A model generated the notes under the pieces. It saw only the letters and a program-made list of their open reading frames with translations, did not search any database and was not told the DNA's origin. A stretch of DNA of 64,000 nucleotides from Ptiloglossa arizonensis (lineage: Eukaryota; Arthropoda; Insecta; Hymenoptera; Colletidae). The stretch covers positions 248,001-312,000 of the forward strand of contig NW_027478718.1 of NCBI RefSeq assembly GCF_051014685.1, in the 5' to 3' direction. The translations under genes and the position numbers were made by a program. Below are positions 31,097 to 46,184 of the stretch, piece after piece. The first letter of the stretch is position 1. Each line of letters begins with the position of its first letter.

Positions 31097-32349
31097 TTGT
31101 ACGATATACGTTATACGTTATACGTTATACGTTATACGTTATACTTTATACGTTATACGTTAAACGTTGTACGTTATACGTTATACGTCATACGTTATAC
31201 GTTATACGTTATACGTTATACGTTATACGTTCTACGTTATACGTTATACGTTAAACGTTGTACGTTATACGTTATACGTTATACGTTATTCGTTATACGT
31301 TATACGTTATACGTTATACGTTATACGTTATACGTTATACGTTATACGTTATACATTATACGTTATACGTTATACGTTATACGTTATACGTTATACGTTA
31401 TACGTTATACGTTATACGTTATACGCTATACGTTATACGTTATACGTTATACGTTATACGTTATGCGTTATAGGATATACGTTATACGTTATACGTTGTA
31501 CGTTATACGTTATACGTTATACGTTATATGTTATACGTCATGCGATATACGTTATACGTTATTCGTTATACGGTATACGTTAAACGTTGTACGTTATACG
31601 TTATACGTTATACGTTATACGTTATACGTTGGACGTTGTACGTTATACGTTATACGTTATACGCTATACGTTATACGTTATACGTTATACGTTATACGTT
31701 ATACTTTATACGTTATACGTTATACGTTATACGTCATACGTTATACGTTATACGTTATACGTTACACGTTATACGTTATACATTATACTGTATACGTTAT
31801 ACGTTATACGTTATACGTTATACGTTATACGTTATACGTTATACGTTATACGTTATACGTTATACGGTATACGTTGTACGTTATACGTTATACGTTATAC
31901 GTTATACGTTATACGTTATACGTTATACGTTATACGTTATACGTTATACCTTATACGTTATACGTTATACGTTATACGTTATACATTATACGTTATACGT
32001 TGAACGTTGTACGATATACGTTATACGTTATACGTTATACGTTATACGTTATACGTTATACGTTATACGTTATACGTTATACGTTATACGTTATACGTTA
32101 TACGTTATACGTTATACGTTATACGTTATACGTTATACGTTATACGTTATACGTTATACGTTATACGTTATACGTTATACGTTATACGTTATACGTTATA
32201 CGTTATACGTTATACGTTATACGTTATACGTTATACGTTATACGTTATACGTTATACGTTATACGTTATACGTTATACGTTATACGTTATACGTTATACG
32301 TTATACGTTATACGTTATACGTTATACATTATACGTTATACGTTGAACG
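31097..32349 (+). repeat. 1.24-kb higher-order tandem repeat, copy 2 (1,253 bp)
   Basis: From about 31,528 to 32,007 it matches copy 1 (30,289-30,768) unit for unit. The extra 14 bases (two units) lie in the clean run after 32,007. A third, partial copy follows from 32,350 to about 32,815, where the sequence leaves the pattern right after CATGCGATATACG. Confidence 0.85.
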
Positions 32350-32815
32350 TTGTACGATATACGTTATACGTTATACGTTATACGTTATACGTTATACTTT
32401 ATACGTTATACGTTAAACGTTGTACGTTATACGTTATACGTCATACGTTATACGTTATACGTTATACGTTATACGTTATACGTTCTACGTTATACGTTAT
32501 ACGTTAAACGTTGTACGTTATACGTTATACGTTATACGTTATTCGTTATACGTTATACGTTATACGTTATACGTTATACGTTATACGTTATACGTTATAC
32601 GTTATACATTATACGTTATACGTTATACGTTATACGTTATACGTTATACGTTATACGTTATACGTTATACGTTATACGCTATACGTTATACGTTATACGT
32701 TATACGTTATACGTTATGCGTTATAGGATATACGTTATACGTTATACGTTGTACGTTATACGTTATACGTTATACGTTATATGTTATACGTCATGCGATA
32801 TACGTTATACGTTAT
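32350..32815 (+). repeat. 1.24-kb higher-order tandem repeat, partial copy 3
   Basis: It tracks copy 2 at offset 1,253 (31,097 to 32,350; 31,167 to 32,420; 31,258 to 32,511; 31,528 to 32,781). It then switches to the TAAACAT-TGTACGT pattern typical of the rest of block 2. Confidence 0.8.
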
Positions 32816-32819
32816 ACGT

Positions 32820-35800
32820 TATACGTTAAACATTGTACGTTATACGTTATACGTTATACGTTATACGTTATACGTTATACGTTATATGTTATACGTTATA
32901 CGTTATACGTTATACGTTATACGTTATACGTTATACGTTATACGTTATACGTCATACTTTATACGTCATACGTTATACGTTATACGTTATACGTTATACG
33001 TTATACGTTATACGTTATGCGTTATAGGATATACGTTATACGTTATACGTTGTACGTTATACGTTATACGTTGTACGTTATACGTTATACGTTATACGTT
33101 ATACGTTATACGTTATACGTCATACGTTATACGTTATACGTTATACGTTATACGTTATACGTTATACGTTATACGTTATACGTTACACGTTATACGTTAT
33201 ACGTTATACGTTATACGTTATGCGTTATAGGATATAAGTTATACGTTATACGTTATACGTTATACGTTGTACGTTATACGTTATACGTTATACGTTATAC
33301 GTTATACGTTATACGTTATACGTTATACGTTATACGTTATACGTTATACGTTATACGTTATACGTCATACGTTATACGATATACGTTATACGTTATACGT
33401 TCTACGTTATACGTTATACGTTAAACATTGTACGTTATACGTTATACGTTATACGTTATACGTTATACGTTATACGTTATATGTTATACGTTATACGTTA
33501 TACGTTATACGTTATACGTTATACGTTATACGTTATACGTTATACGTTATACGTTATACGTTATAGGTTATACGTTATACGTTATACGTTATACGTAATA
33601 TGTAATACGTCATACGTTTTACGTTAATCGTTATACGTTATACGTTATACGCTATACGTTATACGTTATACGTTATACGTTATACGTTATACGTTATACG
33701 TTATACGTTATACGACACACGTTATACGTTATACGTTATACGTTATACGTTATACGTTATACGTTATACGTTATACGTTATACGTTATACGTTATACGTT
33801 ATGCGTTATAGGATATACGTTATACGTTATACGTTATACGTTATACGTTGTACGTTATACGTTATACGTTATACGTTATACGTTATACGTTATACGTTAT
33901 ACGTTATACGTTATACGTTATACGTTATACGTTATACGTTATACGTTATACGTTATACGTTATACGTTATACGTTATACGTTATACGACATACGTTATAC
34001 GTTATACGTTATACGTTATACGTTATACGTTATACGTTATGCGTTATAGGATATACGTTATACGTTATACGTTGTACGTTATACGTTATACGTTGTACGT
34101 TATACGTTCTACGTTATACATTATACGTTAAACGTTGTACGTTATACGTTATACGTCATACGTTATACGTTATACGTTATACGTTATACTTTATACGTTC
34201 TACGTTATACGTTATACGTTATACGTTATACGTTAAACGTTGTACGTTATACGTTATACGTTATACGTTATACGTTATACGTTATACGTTATGCGTTATA
34301 CGTTATACGTTATACGTTATACGTTATACGTTATACGTTATACGTTATACGTTATTCGTTATACGTTATACGTTATACGTTATACGTTATACGTTATACG
34401 TTATACGTTATACGTTATACGTAATATGTAATACGTCATACGTTTTACGTTAATCGTTATACGTTATATGATATACGCTATGCGTTATACGTTATACGTT
34501 ATACGTTATACGTTATACGTTATACGTTATACGTTATACGATATACGTTATACGTTATACGTTCTACGTTATACGTTATACGTTAAACATTGTACGTTAT
34601 ACGTTATACGTTATACGTTATACGTTATACGTTATACGTTATATGTTATACGTTATACGTTATACGTTATACGTTATACGTTATACGTTATACGTTATAC
34701 GTTATACGTTATGCGTTATAGGATATACGTTATACGTTATACGTTATACGTTATACGTTGTACGTTATACGTTATACGTTATACGTTATACGTTATACGT
34801 TATACGTTATACGTTATACGTTATACGTTATACGTTATACGTTATACGTTATACGTTATACGTTATACGTTATACGTTATGCGTTATAGGATATAAGTTA
34901 TACGTTATACGTTATACGTTATACGTTGTACGTTATACGTTATACGTTATACGTTATACGTTATACGTTATACGTTATACGTTATACGTTATACGTTATA
35001 CGTTATACGTCATACGTTATACGAAATACGTTATACGTTATACGTTCTACGTTATACGTTATACGTTAAACATTGTACGTTATACGTTATACGTTATACG
35101 TTATACGTTATACGTTATACGTTATATGTTATACGTTATACGTTATACGTTATACGACATACGTTATACGTTATACGTTATACGTTATACGTTATACGTT
35201 ATACGTTATACGTTATACGTTATACGTTATACGTTATACGTTATACGTTATACGTTATACGTTATACGTTATACGTTATGCGTTATAGGATATACGTTAT
35301 ACGTTATACGTTATACGTTATACGTTGTACGTTATACGTTATACGTTATACGTTATACGTTATACGTTATACGTTATACGTTATACGTTATACGTTATAC
35401 GTTATACGTTATACGTTATACGTTATACGTTATGCGTTATAGGATATACGTTATACGTTATACGTTGTACGTTATACGTTATACGTTGTACGTTATACGT
35501 TCTACGTTATACATTATACGTTAAACGTTGTACGTTATACGTTATACGTCATACGTTATACGTTATACGTTATACGTTATACGTTATACGTTCTACGTTA
35601 TACGTTATACGTTATACGTTAAACGTTGTACGTTATACGTTATACGTTATACGTTATACGTTATACGTTATACGTTATACGTTATGCGTTATACGTTATA
35701 CGTTATACGTTATACGTTATACGTTATACGTTATACGTTATACGTTATACGTTATACGTTATACGTTATACGTTATACGTTATACGTTATACGTAATATG

Positions 35801-36079
35801 TAATACGTCATACGTTTTACGTTAATCGTTATACGTTATATTTTATACGCTATGCGTTATACGTTATACGTTATACGTTATACGTTATACGTTATGCGTT
35901 ATAGGATATAAGTTATACGTTATACGTTATACGTTATACGTTGTACGTTATACGTTATACGTTATACGTTATACGTTATACGTTATACGTTATACGTTAT
36001 ACGTTATACGTTATACGTTATACGTTATACGTCATACGTTATACGATATACGTTATACGTTATACGTTCTACGTTATAC
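32820..36079 (+). repeat. About 3.3-kb higher-order repeat of block 2, copy A
   Basis: It carries three CGTAATATGTAATACG composites (33,594, 34,420, 35,792). They correspond to those at 36,849, 37,689 and 39,194 in copy B, at offsets 3,255, 3,269 and 3,402. The double variant CGACACACG, seen only at 33,713 and 36,968, is also 3,255 apart, as are the TATAGGT at 33,561 and the TAAACATTG at 33,421. Later block 2 is a mosaic of further partial copies that I could not order fully. Confidence 0.75.
33594..33630 (+). repeat. 37-base composite marker, first of 15 copies
   Basis: The composite is CGTAATATGTAATACG, then TCATACG, TTTTACG and TTAATCG in succession. It starts at 33594, 34420, 35792, 36849, 37689, 39194, 40405, 40867, 42049, 42686, 44380, 45101, 46465, 48516 (preceded by an extra AATACGT) and 51582. 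All gaps are multiples of 7 except 40867-42049 and 45101-46465, each one short, which is explained by the 6-base units near 41,658 and 46,179. It combines five or more substitutions, so the copies share one ancestor. Confidence 0.9.
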
Positions 36080-39000
36080 GTTATACGTTAAACATTGTAC
36101 GTTATACGTTATACGTTATACGTTATACGTTATACGTTATACGTTATATGTTATACGTTATACGTTATACGTTATACGTTATACGTTATACGTTATACGT
36201 TATACGTTACACGTCATACTTTATACGTTATACGTTATACGTTATACGTTATACGTTATACGTTATACGTTATACGTTATGCGTTATAGGATATACGTTA
36301 TACGTTATACGTTGTACGTTATACGTTATACGTTGTACGTTATACGTTATACGTTATACGTTATACGTTATACGTTATACGTCATACGTTATACGTTATA
36401 CGTTATACGTTATACGTTATACGTTATACGTTATACGTTATACGTTACACGTTATACGTTATACGTTATACGTTATACGTTATGCGTTATAGGATATAAG
36501 TTATACGTTATACGTTATACGTTATACGTTGTACGTTATACGTTATACGTTATACGTTATACGTTATACGTTATACGTTATACGTTATACGTTATACGTT
36601 ATACGTTATACGTTATACGTCATACGTTATACGATATACGTTATACGTTATACGTTCTACGTTATACGTTATACGTTAAACATTGTACGTTATACGTTAT
36701 ACGTTATACGTTATACGTTATACGTTATACGTTATATGTTATACGTTATACGTTATACGTTATACGTTATACGTTATACGTTATACGTTATACGTTATAC
36801 GTTATACGTTATACGTTATAGGTTATACGTTATACGTTATACGTTATACGTAATATGTAATACGTCATACGTTTTACGTTAATCGTTATACGTTATACGT
36901 TATACGCTATACGTTATACGTTATACGTTATACGTTATACGTTATACGTTATACGTTATACGTTATACGACACACGTTATACGTTATACGTTATACGTTA
37001 TACGTTATACGTTATACGTTATACGTTATACGTTATACGTTATACGTTATACGTTATGCGTTATAGGATATACGTTATACGTTATACGTTATACGTTATA
37101 CGTTGTACGTTATACGTTATACGTTATACGTTATACGTTATACGTTATACGTTATACGTTATACGTTATACGTTATACGTTATACGTTATACGTTATACG
37201 TTATACGTTATACGTTATACGTTATACGTTATACGTTATACGTTATACGTTATACGACATACGTTATACGTTATACGTTATACGTTATACGTTATACGTT
37301 ATACGTTATGCGTTATAGGATATACGTTATACGTTATACGTTGTACGTTATACGTTATACGTTGTACGTTATACGTTCTACGTTATACATTATACGTTAA
37401 ACGTTTTACGTTATACGTTATACGTCATACGTTATACGTTATACGTTATACGTTATACGTTATACGTTCTACGTTATACGTTATACGTTACACGTTATAC
37501 GTTAAACGTTGTACGTTATACGTTATACGTTATACGTTATACGTTATACGTTATACGTTATGCGTTATACGTTATACGTTATACGTTATACGTTATACGT
37601 TATACGTTATACGTTATACGTTATTCGTTATACGTTATACGTTATACGTTATACGTTATACGTTATACGTTATACGTTATACGTTATACGTAATATGTAA
37701 TACGTCATACGTTTTACGTTAATCGTTATACGTTATATGTTATACGCTATGCGTTATACGTTATACGTTATACGTTATACGTTATACGTTATACGTTATA
37801 CGATATACGTTATACGTTATACGTTCTACGTTATACGTTATACGTTAAACATTGTACGTTATACGTTATACGTTATACGTTATACGTTATACGTTATACG
37901 TTATATGTTATACGTTATACGTTATACGTTATACGTTATACGTTATACGTTATACGTTATACGTTATGCGTTATAGGATATACGTTATACGTTATACGTT
38001 ATACGTTATACGTTGTACGTTATACGTTATACGTTATACGTTATACGTTATACGTTATACGTTATACGTTATACGTTATACGTTATACGTTATACGTTAT
38101 ACGTTATACGTTATACGTTATACGTTATACGTTATACGTTATGCGTTATAGGATATAAGTTATACGTTATACGTTATACGTTGTACGTTATACGTTATAC
38201 GTTATACGTTATACGTTATACGTTATACGTTATACGTTATACGTTATACGTTATACGTTATACGTTATACGTTATACGTCATACGTTATACGAAATACGT
38301 TATACGTTATACGTTCTACGTTATACGTTATACGTTAAACATTGTACGTTATACGTTATACGTTATACGTTATACGTTATACGTTATACGTTATATGTTA
38401 TACGTTATACGTTATACGTTATACGACATACGTTATACGTTATACGTTATACGTTATACGTTATACGTTATACGTTATACGTTATACGTTATACGTTATA
38501 CGTTATACGTTATACGTTATACGTTATACGTTATGCGTTATAGGATATACGTTATACGTTATACGTTATACGTTATACGTTGTACGTTATACGTTATACG
38601 TTATACGTTATACGTTATACGTTATACGTTATACGTTATACGTTATACGTTATACGTTATACGTTATACGTTATACGTTATACGTTATACATTATACGTT
38701 ATACGTTATACGTTATACGTTATACGTTATACGTTATACGTTATACGACATACGTTATACGTTATACGTTATACGTTATACGTTATACGTTATACGTTAT
38801 ACGTTATACGTTATACGTTATACGTTATGCGTTATAGGATATACGTTATACGTTATACGTTGTACGTTATACGTTATACGTTGTACGTTATACGTTCTAC
38901 GTTATACATTATACGTTAAACGTTGTACGTTATACGTTATACGTCATACGTTATACGTTATACGTTATACGTTATACGTTATACGTTCTACGTTATACGT

Positions 39001-39480
39001 TATACGTTATACGTTAAACGTTGTACGTTATACGTTATACGTTATACGTTATACGTTATACGTTATACGTTATGCGTTATACGTTATACGTTATACGTTA
39101 TACGTTATACGTTATACGTTATACGTTATACGTTATACGTTATACGTTATACGTTATACGTTATACGTTATACGTTATACGTTATACGTTATACGTAATA
39201 TGTAATACGTCATACGTTTTACGTTAATCGTTATACGTTATATTTTATACGCTATGCGTTATACGTTATACGTTATACGTTATACGTTATACGTTATACG
39301 TTATACGTTATACGTTATACGTTATACGTTATACGTTATACGTTATACGTTATACGTTATACGTTATACGTTATACGTTGTACGTTATACGTTATACGTT
39401 ATACGTTATACGATATACGTTATACGTTATACGTTCTACGTTATACGTTATACGTTATACGTTGTACGTTATACGTTATA
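36080..39480 (+). repeat. About 3.3-kb higher-order repeat of block 2, copy B
   Basis: It matches copy A as described there, with whole-unit length differences that raise the offset from 3,255 to 3,402 along the copy. Parts reappear downstream. The segment 37,852-38,151 recurs at 39,742-40,041 (offset 1,890). The segment 36,529-36,882 recurs at 44,060-44,413 (offset 7,531, one base short of a multiple of 7 because of the 6-base unit near 41,658). Confidence 0.7.
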
Positions 39481-41653
39481 CGTTGTACGTTATACGTTAT
39501 ACGTTATACGTTATATGTTATACGTTATACGTTATACGTTATACGTTATACGTTATACGTCATACGTTATACGATATACGTTATACGTTATACGTTCTAC
39601 GTTATACGTTATACGTTAAACATTGTACGTTATACGTTATACGTCATACGTTATGCGTTATATGATATACGTTATACGTCATACGTTATACGATATACGT
39701 TATACGTTATACGTTCTACGTTATACGTTATACGTTAAACATTGTACGTTATACGTTATACGTTATACGTTATACGTTATACGTTATACGTTATATGTTA
39801 TACGTTATACGTTATACGTTATACGTTATACGTTATACGTTATACGTTATACGTTATGCGTTATAGGATATACGTTATACGTTATACGTTATACGTTATA
39901 CGTTGTACGTTATACGTTATACGTTATACGTTATACGTTATACGTTATACGTTATACGTTATACGTTATACGTTATACGTTATACGTTATACGTTATACG
40001 TTATACGTTATACGTTATACGTTATACGTTATGCGTTATAGGATATAAGTTATACGTTATACGTTATACGTTATACGTTGTACGTTATACGTTATACGTT
40101 ATACGTTATACGTTATACGTTATACGTTATACGTTATACGTTATACGTTATACGTTATACGTTATACGTTATACGTCATACGTTATACGAAATACGTTAT
40201 ACGTTATACGTTCTACGTTATACGTTATACGTTAAACATTGTACGTTATACGTTATACGTTATACGTTATACGTTATACGTTATACGTTATTTGTTATAC
40301 GTTATACGTTATACGTTATACGTTATACGTTATACGTTATACGTTATACGTTATACGTTATACGTTATACGTTATACGTTATACGATATACGTTATACGT
40401 TATACGTAATATGTAATACGTCATACGTTTTACGTTAATCGTTATACGTTATACGTTATACGCTATACGTTATACGTTATACGTTATACGTTATACGTTA
40501 TACGTTATACGTTATACGTTATACGACATACGTTATACGTTATACGTTATACGTTATACGTTATACGTTATACGTTATACGTTATACGTTATGCGTTATA
40601 CGTCATACTTTATACGTTATACGTTATACGTTATACGTTATACGTTATACGTTATACGTTATGCGTTATAGGATATACGTTATACGTTATACGTTGTACG
40701 TTATACGTTATACGTTATACGTTATACGTTATACGTTATACGTTATATGTTATACGTTATACGTTATACGTTATACGTTATACGTTATACGTTATACGTT
40801 ATACGTTATACGTTATACGTTATACGTTATACGTTATAGGTTATACGTTATACGTTATACGTTATACGTAATATGTAATACGTCATACGTTTTACGTTAA
40901 TCGTTATACGTTATACGTTATACGCTATACGTTATACGTTATACGTTATACGTTATACGTTATACGTTATACGTTATACGTTATACGACATACGTTATAC
41001 GTTATACGTTATACGTTATACGTTATACGTTATACGTTATACGTTATACGTTATACGTTATACGTTATACGTTATACGTTATGCGTTATAGGATATACGT
41101 TATACGTTATACGTTATACGTTATACGTTGTACGTTATACGTTATACGTTATACGTTATACGTTATACGTTATACGTTATACGTTATACGTTATACGTTA
41201 TACGTTATACGTTATACGTTATACGTTATACGTTATACGTTATACGTTATACGTTATACGACATACGTTATACGTTATACGTTATACGTTATACGTTATA
41301 CGTTATACGTTATACGTTATACGTTATACGTTATACGTTATGCGTTATAGGATATACGTTATACGTTATACGTTGTACGTTATACGTTATACGTTGTACG
41401 TTATACGTTCTACGTTATACATTATACGTTAAACGTTGTACGTTATACGTTATACGTCATACGTTATACGTTATACGTTATACGTTATACGTTATACGTT
41501 ATGCGTTATAGGATATACGTTATACGTTATACGTTATACGTTATACGTTGTACGTTATACGTTATACGCTATACGTTATACGTTATACGTTATACGTTAT
41601 ACGTTATACGTTATACGTTATACGTTATACGTTATACGTTATACGTTATACGT

Positions 41654-41663
41654 TATACGTATA
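41654..41663. repeat. 6-base unit creating the palindrome TATACGTATA
   Basis: Loss of one T between two units gives TATACGTATA, a perfect 10-base palindrome containing TACGTA. The same event is found at 46,175-46,184. Both are followed within about 60 bases by alternating TATGCGT/TATACGT units, so they are probably copies of one event. Confidence 0.8.
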
Positions 41664-41715
41664 CGTTATACGTTATACGTTATACGTTATACGTTATACG
41701 ATATACGATATACGT

Positions 41716-41750
41716 TATGCGTTATACGTTATGCGTTATACGTTATGCGT
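41716..41750 (+). repeat. Alternating TATGCGT / TATACGT (14-base period)
   Basis: Three TATGCGT units alternate with canonical units over 35 bases. The pattern repeats at 41,772-41,806 and again at 46,223-46,257. Elsewhere in blocks 1 and 3 only two TATGCGT units usually alternate. A TATACGA pair precedes the first cluster (about 41,696-41,711). Confidence 0.85.
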
Positions 41751-44700
41751 TATACGTTATACGTTATACTTTATGCGTTATACGTTATGCGTTATACGTT
41801 ATGCGTTATACGTTATACGTTATACGTTATACGTTATACGTTATACGTTACACGTTATACGTTATACGTTATACGTTATACGTTATGCGTTATAGGATAT
41901 AAGCTATACGTTATACGTTATACGTTATACGTTGTACGTTATACGTTATACGTTATACGTTATACGTTATACGTTATACGTTATACGTTATACGTTATAC
42001 GTTATACGTTATACGTTATACGTTATACGTTATACGTTATACGTTATACGTAATATGTAATACGTCATACGTTTTACGTTAATCGTTATACGTTATACGT
42101 TATACGCTATACGTTATACGTTATACGTTATGCGTTATAGGATATACGTTATACGTTATACGTTGTACGTTATACGTTATACGTTGTACGTTATACGTTA
42201 TACGTTATACGTTATACGTTATACGTTATACGTTATACGTTATACGTTATACGTTATACGTTATACGTTATACGTTATACGTTACACGTTATACGTTATA
42301 CGTTATACGTTATACGTTATGCGTTATAGGATATAAGCTATACGTTATACGTTATACGTTATACGTTGTACGTTATACGTTATACGTTATACGTTATACG
42401 TTATACGTTATACGTTATACGTTATACGTTATACGTTATACGTTATACGTCATACGTTATACGATATACGTTATACGTTATACGTTCTACGTTATACGTT
42501 ATACGTTAGACATTGTACGTTATACGTTATACGTTATACGTTATACGTTATACGTTATACGTTATATGTTATACGTTATACGTTATACGTTATACGTTAT
42601 ACGTTATACGTTATACGTTATACGTTATACGTTATACGTTATACGTTATACGTTATAGGTTATACGTTATACGTTATACGTTATACGTAATATGTAATAC
42701 GTCATACGTTTTACGTTAATCGTTATACGTTATACGTTATACGCTATACGTTATACGTTATACGTTATACGTTATACGTTATACGTTATACGTTATACGT
42801 TATACGACATACGTTATACGTTATACGTTATACGTTATACGTTATACGTTATACGTTATACGTTATACGTTATACGTTATACGTTATACGTTATACGTTA
42901 TACGTTATACGTTATGCGTTATAGGATATACGTTATACGTTATACGTTATACGTTATACGTTGTACGTTATACGTTATACGTTATACGTTATACGTTATA
43001 CGTTATACGTTATACGTTATACGTTATACGTTATACGTTATACGTTATACGTTATACGTTATACGTTATACGTTATGCGTTATAGGATATACGTTATACG
43101 TTATACGTTATACGTTATACGTTGTACGTTATACGTTATACGTTATACGTTATACGTTATACGTTATACGTTATACGTTATACGTTATACGTTATACGTT
43201 ATACGTTATACGTTATACGTTATGCGTTATAGGATATAAGTTATACGTTATACGTTATACGTTAAACATTGTACGTTATACGTTATACGTTATACGTTAT
43301 ACGTTATACGTTATACGTTATATGTTATACGTTATACGTTATACGTTATACGTTATACGTTATACGTTATACGTTATACGTTATACGTTATACGTTATAT
43401 GTTATACGTTATACGTTATACGTTATACGTTATACGTTATACGTTATACGTTATACGTTATACGTTATACGTTATACGTTATAGGTTATACGTTATACGT
43501 TATACGTTATACGACATACGTTATACGTTATACGTTATACGTTATACGTTATACGTTATACGTTATACGTTATACGTTATGCGTTATACGTTATACTTTA
43601 TACGTTATACGTTATACGTTATACGTTATACGTTATACGTTATACGTTATGCGTTATACGTTATACGTTATACGTTATACGTCATACGTTATACGATATA
43701 CGTTATACGTTATACGTTCTACGTTATACGTTATACGTTAAACATTGTACGTTAAACATTGTACGTTATACGTTATACGTTATACGTTATACGTTATACG
43801 TTATACGTTATACGTTATGCGTTATAGGATATACGTTATACGTTATACGTTGTACGTTATACGTTATACGTTGTACGTTATACGTTATACGTTATACGTT
43901 ATACGTTATACGTTATACGTTATACGTTATACGTTATACGTTATACGTTATACGTTATACGTTATACGTTATACGTTACACGTTATACGTTATACGTTAT
44001 ACGTTATACGTTATGCGTTATAGGATATAAGTTATACGTTATACGTTATACGTTATACGTTGTACGTTATACGTTATACGTTATACGTTATACGTTATAC
44101 GTTATACGTTATACGTTATACGTTATACGTTATACGTTATACGTTATACGTCATACGTTATACGATATACGTTCTACGTTATACGTTCTACGTTATACGT
44201 TATACGTTAAACATTGTACGTTATACGTTATACGTTATACGTTATACGTTATACGTTATACGTTATATGTTATACGTTATACGTTATACGTTATACGTTA
44301 TACGTTATACGTTATACGTTATACGTTATACGTTATACGTTATACGTTATAGGTTATACGTTATACGTTATACGTTATACGTAATATGTAATACGTCATA
44401 CGTTTTACGTTAATCGTTATACGTTATACGTTATACGCTATACGTTATACGTTATACGTTATACGTTATACGTTATACGTTATACGTTATACGTTATACG
44501 ACATACGTTATACGTTATACGTTATACGTTATACGTTATACGTTATACGTTATACGTTATACGTTATACGTTATACGTTATACGTTATGCGTTATAGGAT
44601 ATACGTTATACGTTATACGTTATACGTTATACGTTGTACGTTATACGTTATACGTTATACGTTATACGTTATACGTTATACGTTATACGTTATACGTTAT

Positions 44701-46174
44701 ACGTTATACGTTATACGTTATACGTTATACGTTATACGTTATACGTTATACGTTATACGTTATACGTTGTACGTTATACGTTATACGTTGTACGTTATAC
44801 GTTCTACGTTATACATTATACGTTAAACGTTGTACGTTATACGTTATACGTCATACGTTATACGTTATACGTTATACGTTATACGTTATACGTTCTACGT
44901 TATACGTTATACGTTATACGTTAAACGTTGTACGTTATACGTTATACGTTATACGTTATACGTTATACGTTATACGTTATGCGTTATACGTTATACGTTA
45001 TACGTTATACGTTATACGTTATACGTTATACGTTATACGTTATACGTTATACGTTATACGTTATACGTTATACGTTATACGTTATACGTTATACGTTATA
45101 CGTAATATGTAATACGTCATACGTTTTACGTTAATCGTTATACGTTATATGTTATACGCTATGCGTTATACGTTATACGTTATACGTTATACGTTATACG
45201 TTATACGTTATACGTTATACGTTATACGTTATACGTTATACGTTATATGTTATACGTTATACGTTATACGTTATACGTTGTACGTTATACGTTATACGTT
45301 ATACGTTATACGTTACACGTTATACGTTATACGTTATACGTTATACGTTATACGTTATACGTTATACGTTATACGTTATACGTTATGCGTTATAGGATAT
45401 ACGTTATACGTTATACGTTGTACGTTATACTTTATACGTTATACGTTATACGTTAGACGTTGGACGTTATACGTTATACGTTATACGTTATACGCTATAC
45501 GTTATACGTTATACGTTATACGTTATACGTTATACGTTGTACGTTATACGTTATACGTTATACGTTATACGTTATACGTTATACGTTATACGTTATACGT
45601 TATACGTTATACGTTATACATTATACGTTATACGTTATACGTTATACGTTATACGTTACACGTTATACGTTATACGACATACGTTATACGTTATACGTTA
45701 TACGTTATACGTTATACGTTATACGTTATACGTTATACGTTATACGTTATACGTTATACGTTATACGTTATACATTATACGTTATACGTTATACGTTATA
45801 CGTTATGCGTTATAGGATATACGTTATACGTTATACGTTATACGTTATACGTTATACGTTATACGTTATACGTTATACGTTATACGTTATACATTATACG
45901 TTATACGTTATACGTTATACGTTATACGTTATACGTTATACGTTATACGTTATACGTTATACGTTATACGTTATACGTTATACGTTTTACGTTAATCGTT
46001 ATACGTTATACGTTATACGCTATACGTTATACGTTATACGTTATACGTTATACGTTATACGTTATACGTTATACGTTATACGTTTTACGTTAATCGTTAT
46101 ACGTTATACGTTATACGCTATACGTTATACGTTATACGTTATACGTTATACGTTATACGTTATACGTTATACGT

Positions 46175-46184
46175 TATACGTATA
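46175..46184. repeat. Second 6-base unit / TATACGTATA palindrome
   Basis: Same one-base loss and palindrome as at 41,654-41,663, again followed by the triple TATGCGT alternation (46,223-46,257). It accounts for the one-base shift between the composite markers at 45,101 and 46,465. Confidence 0.8.
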
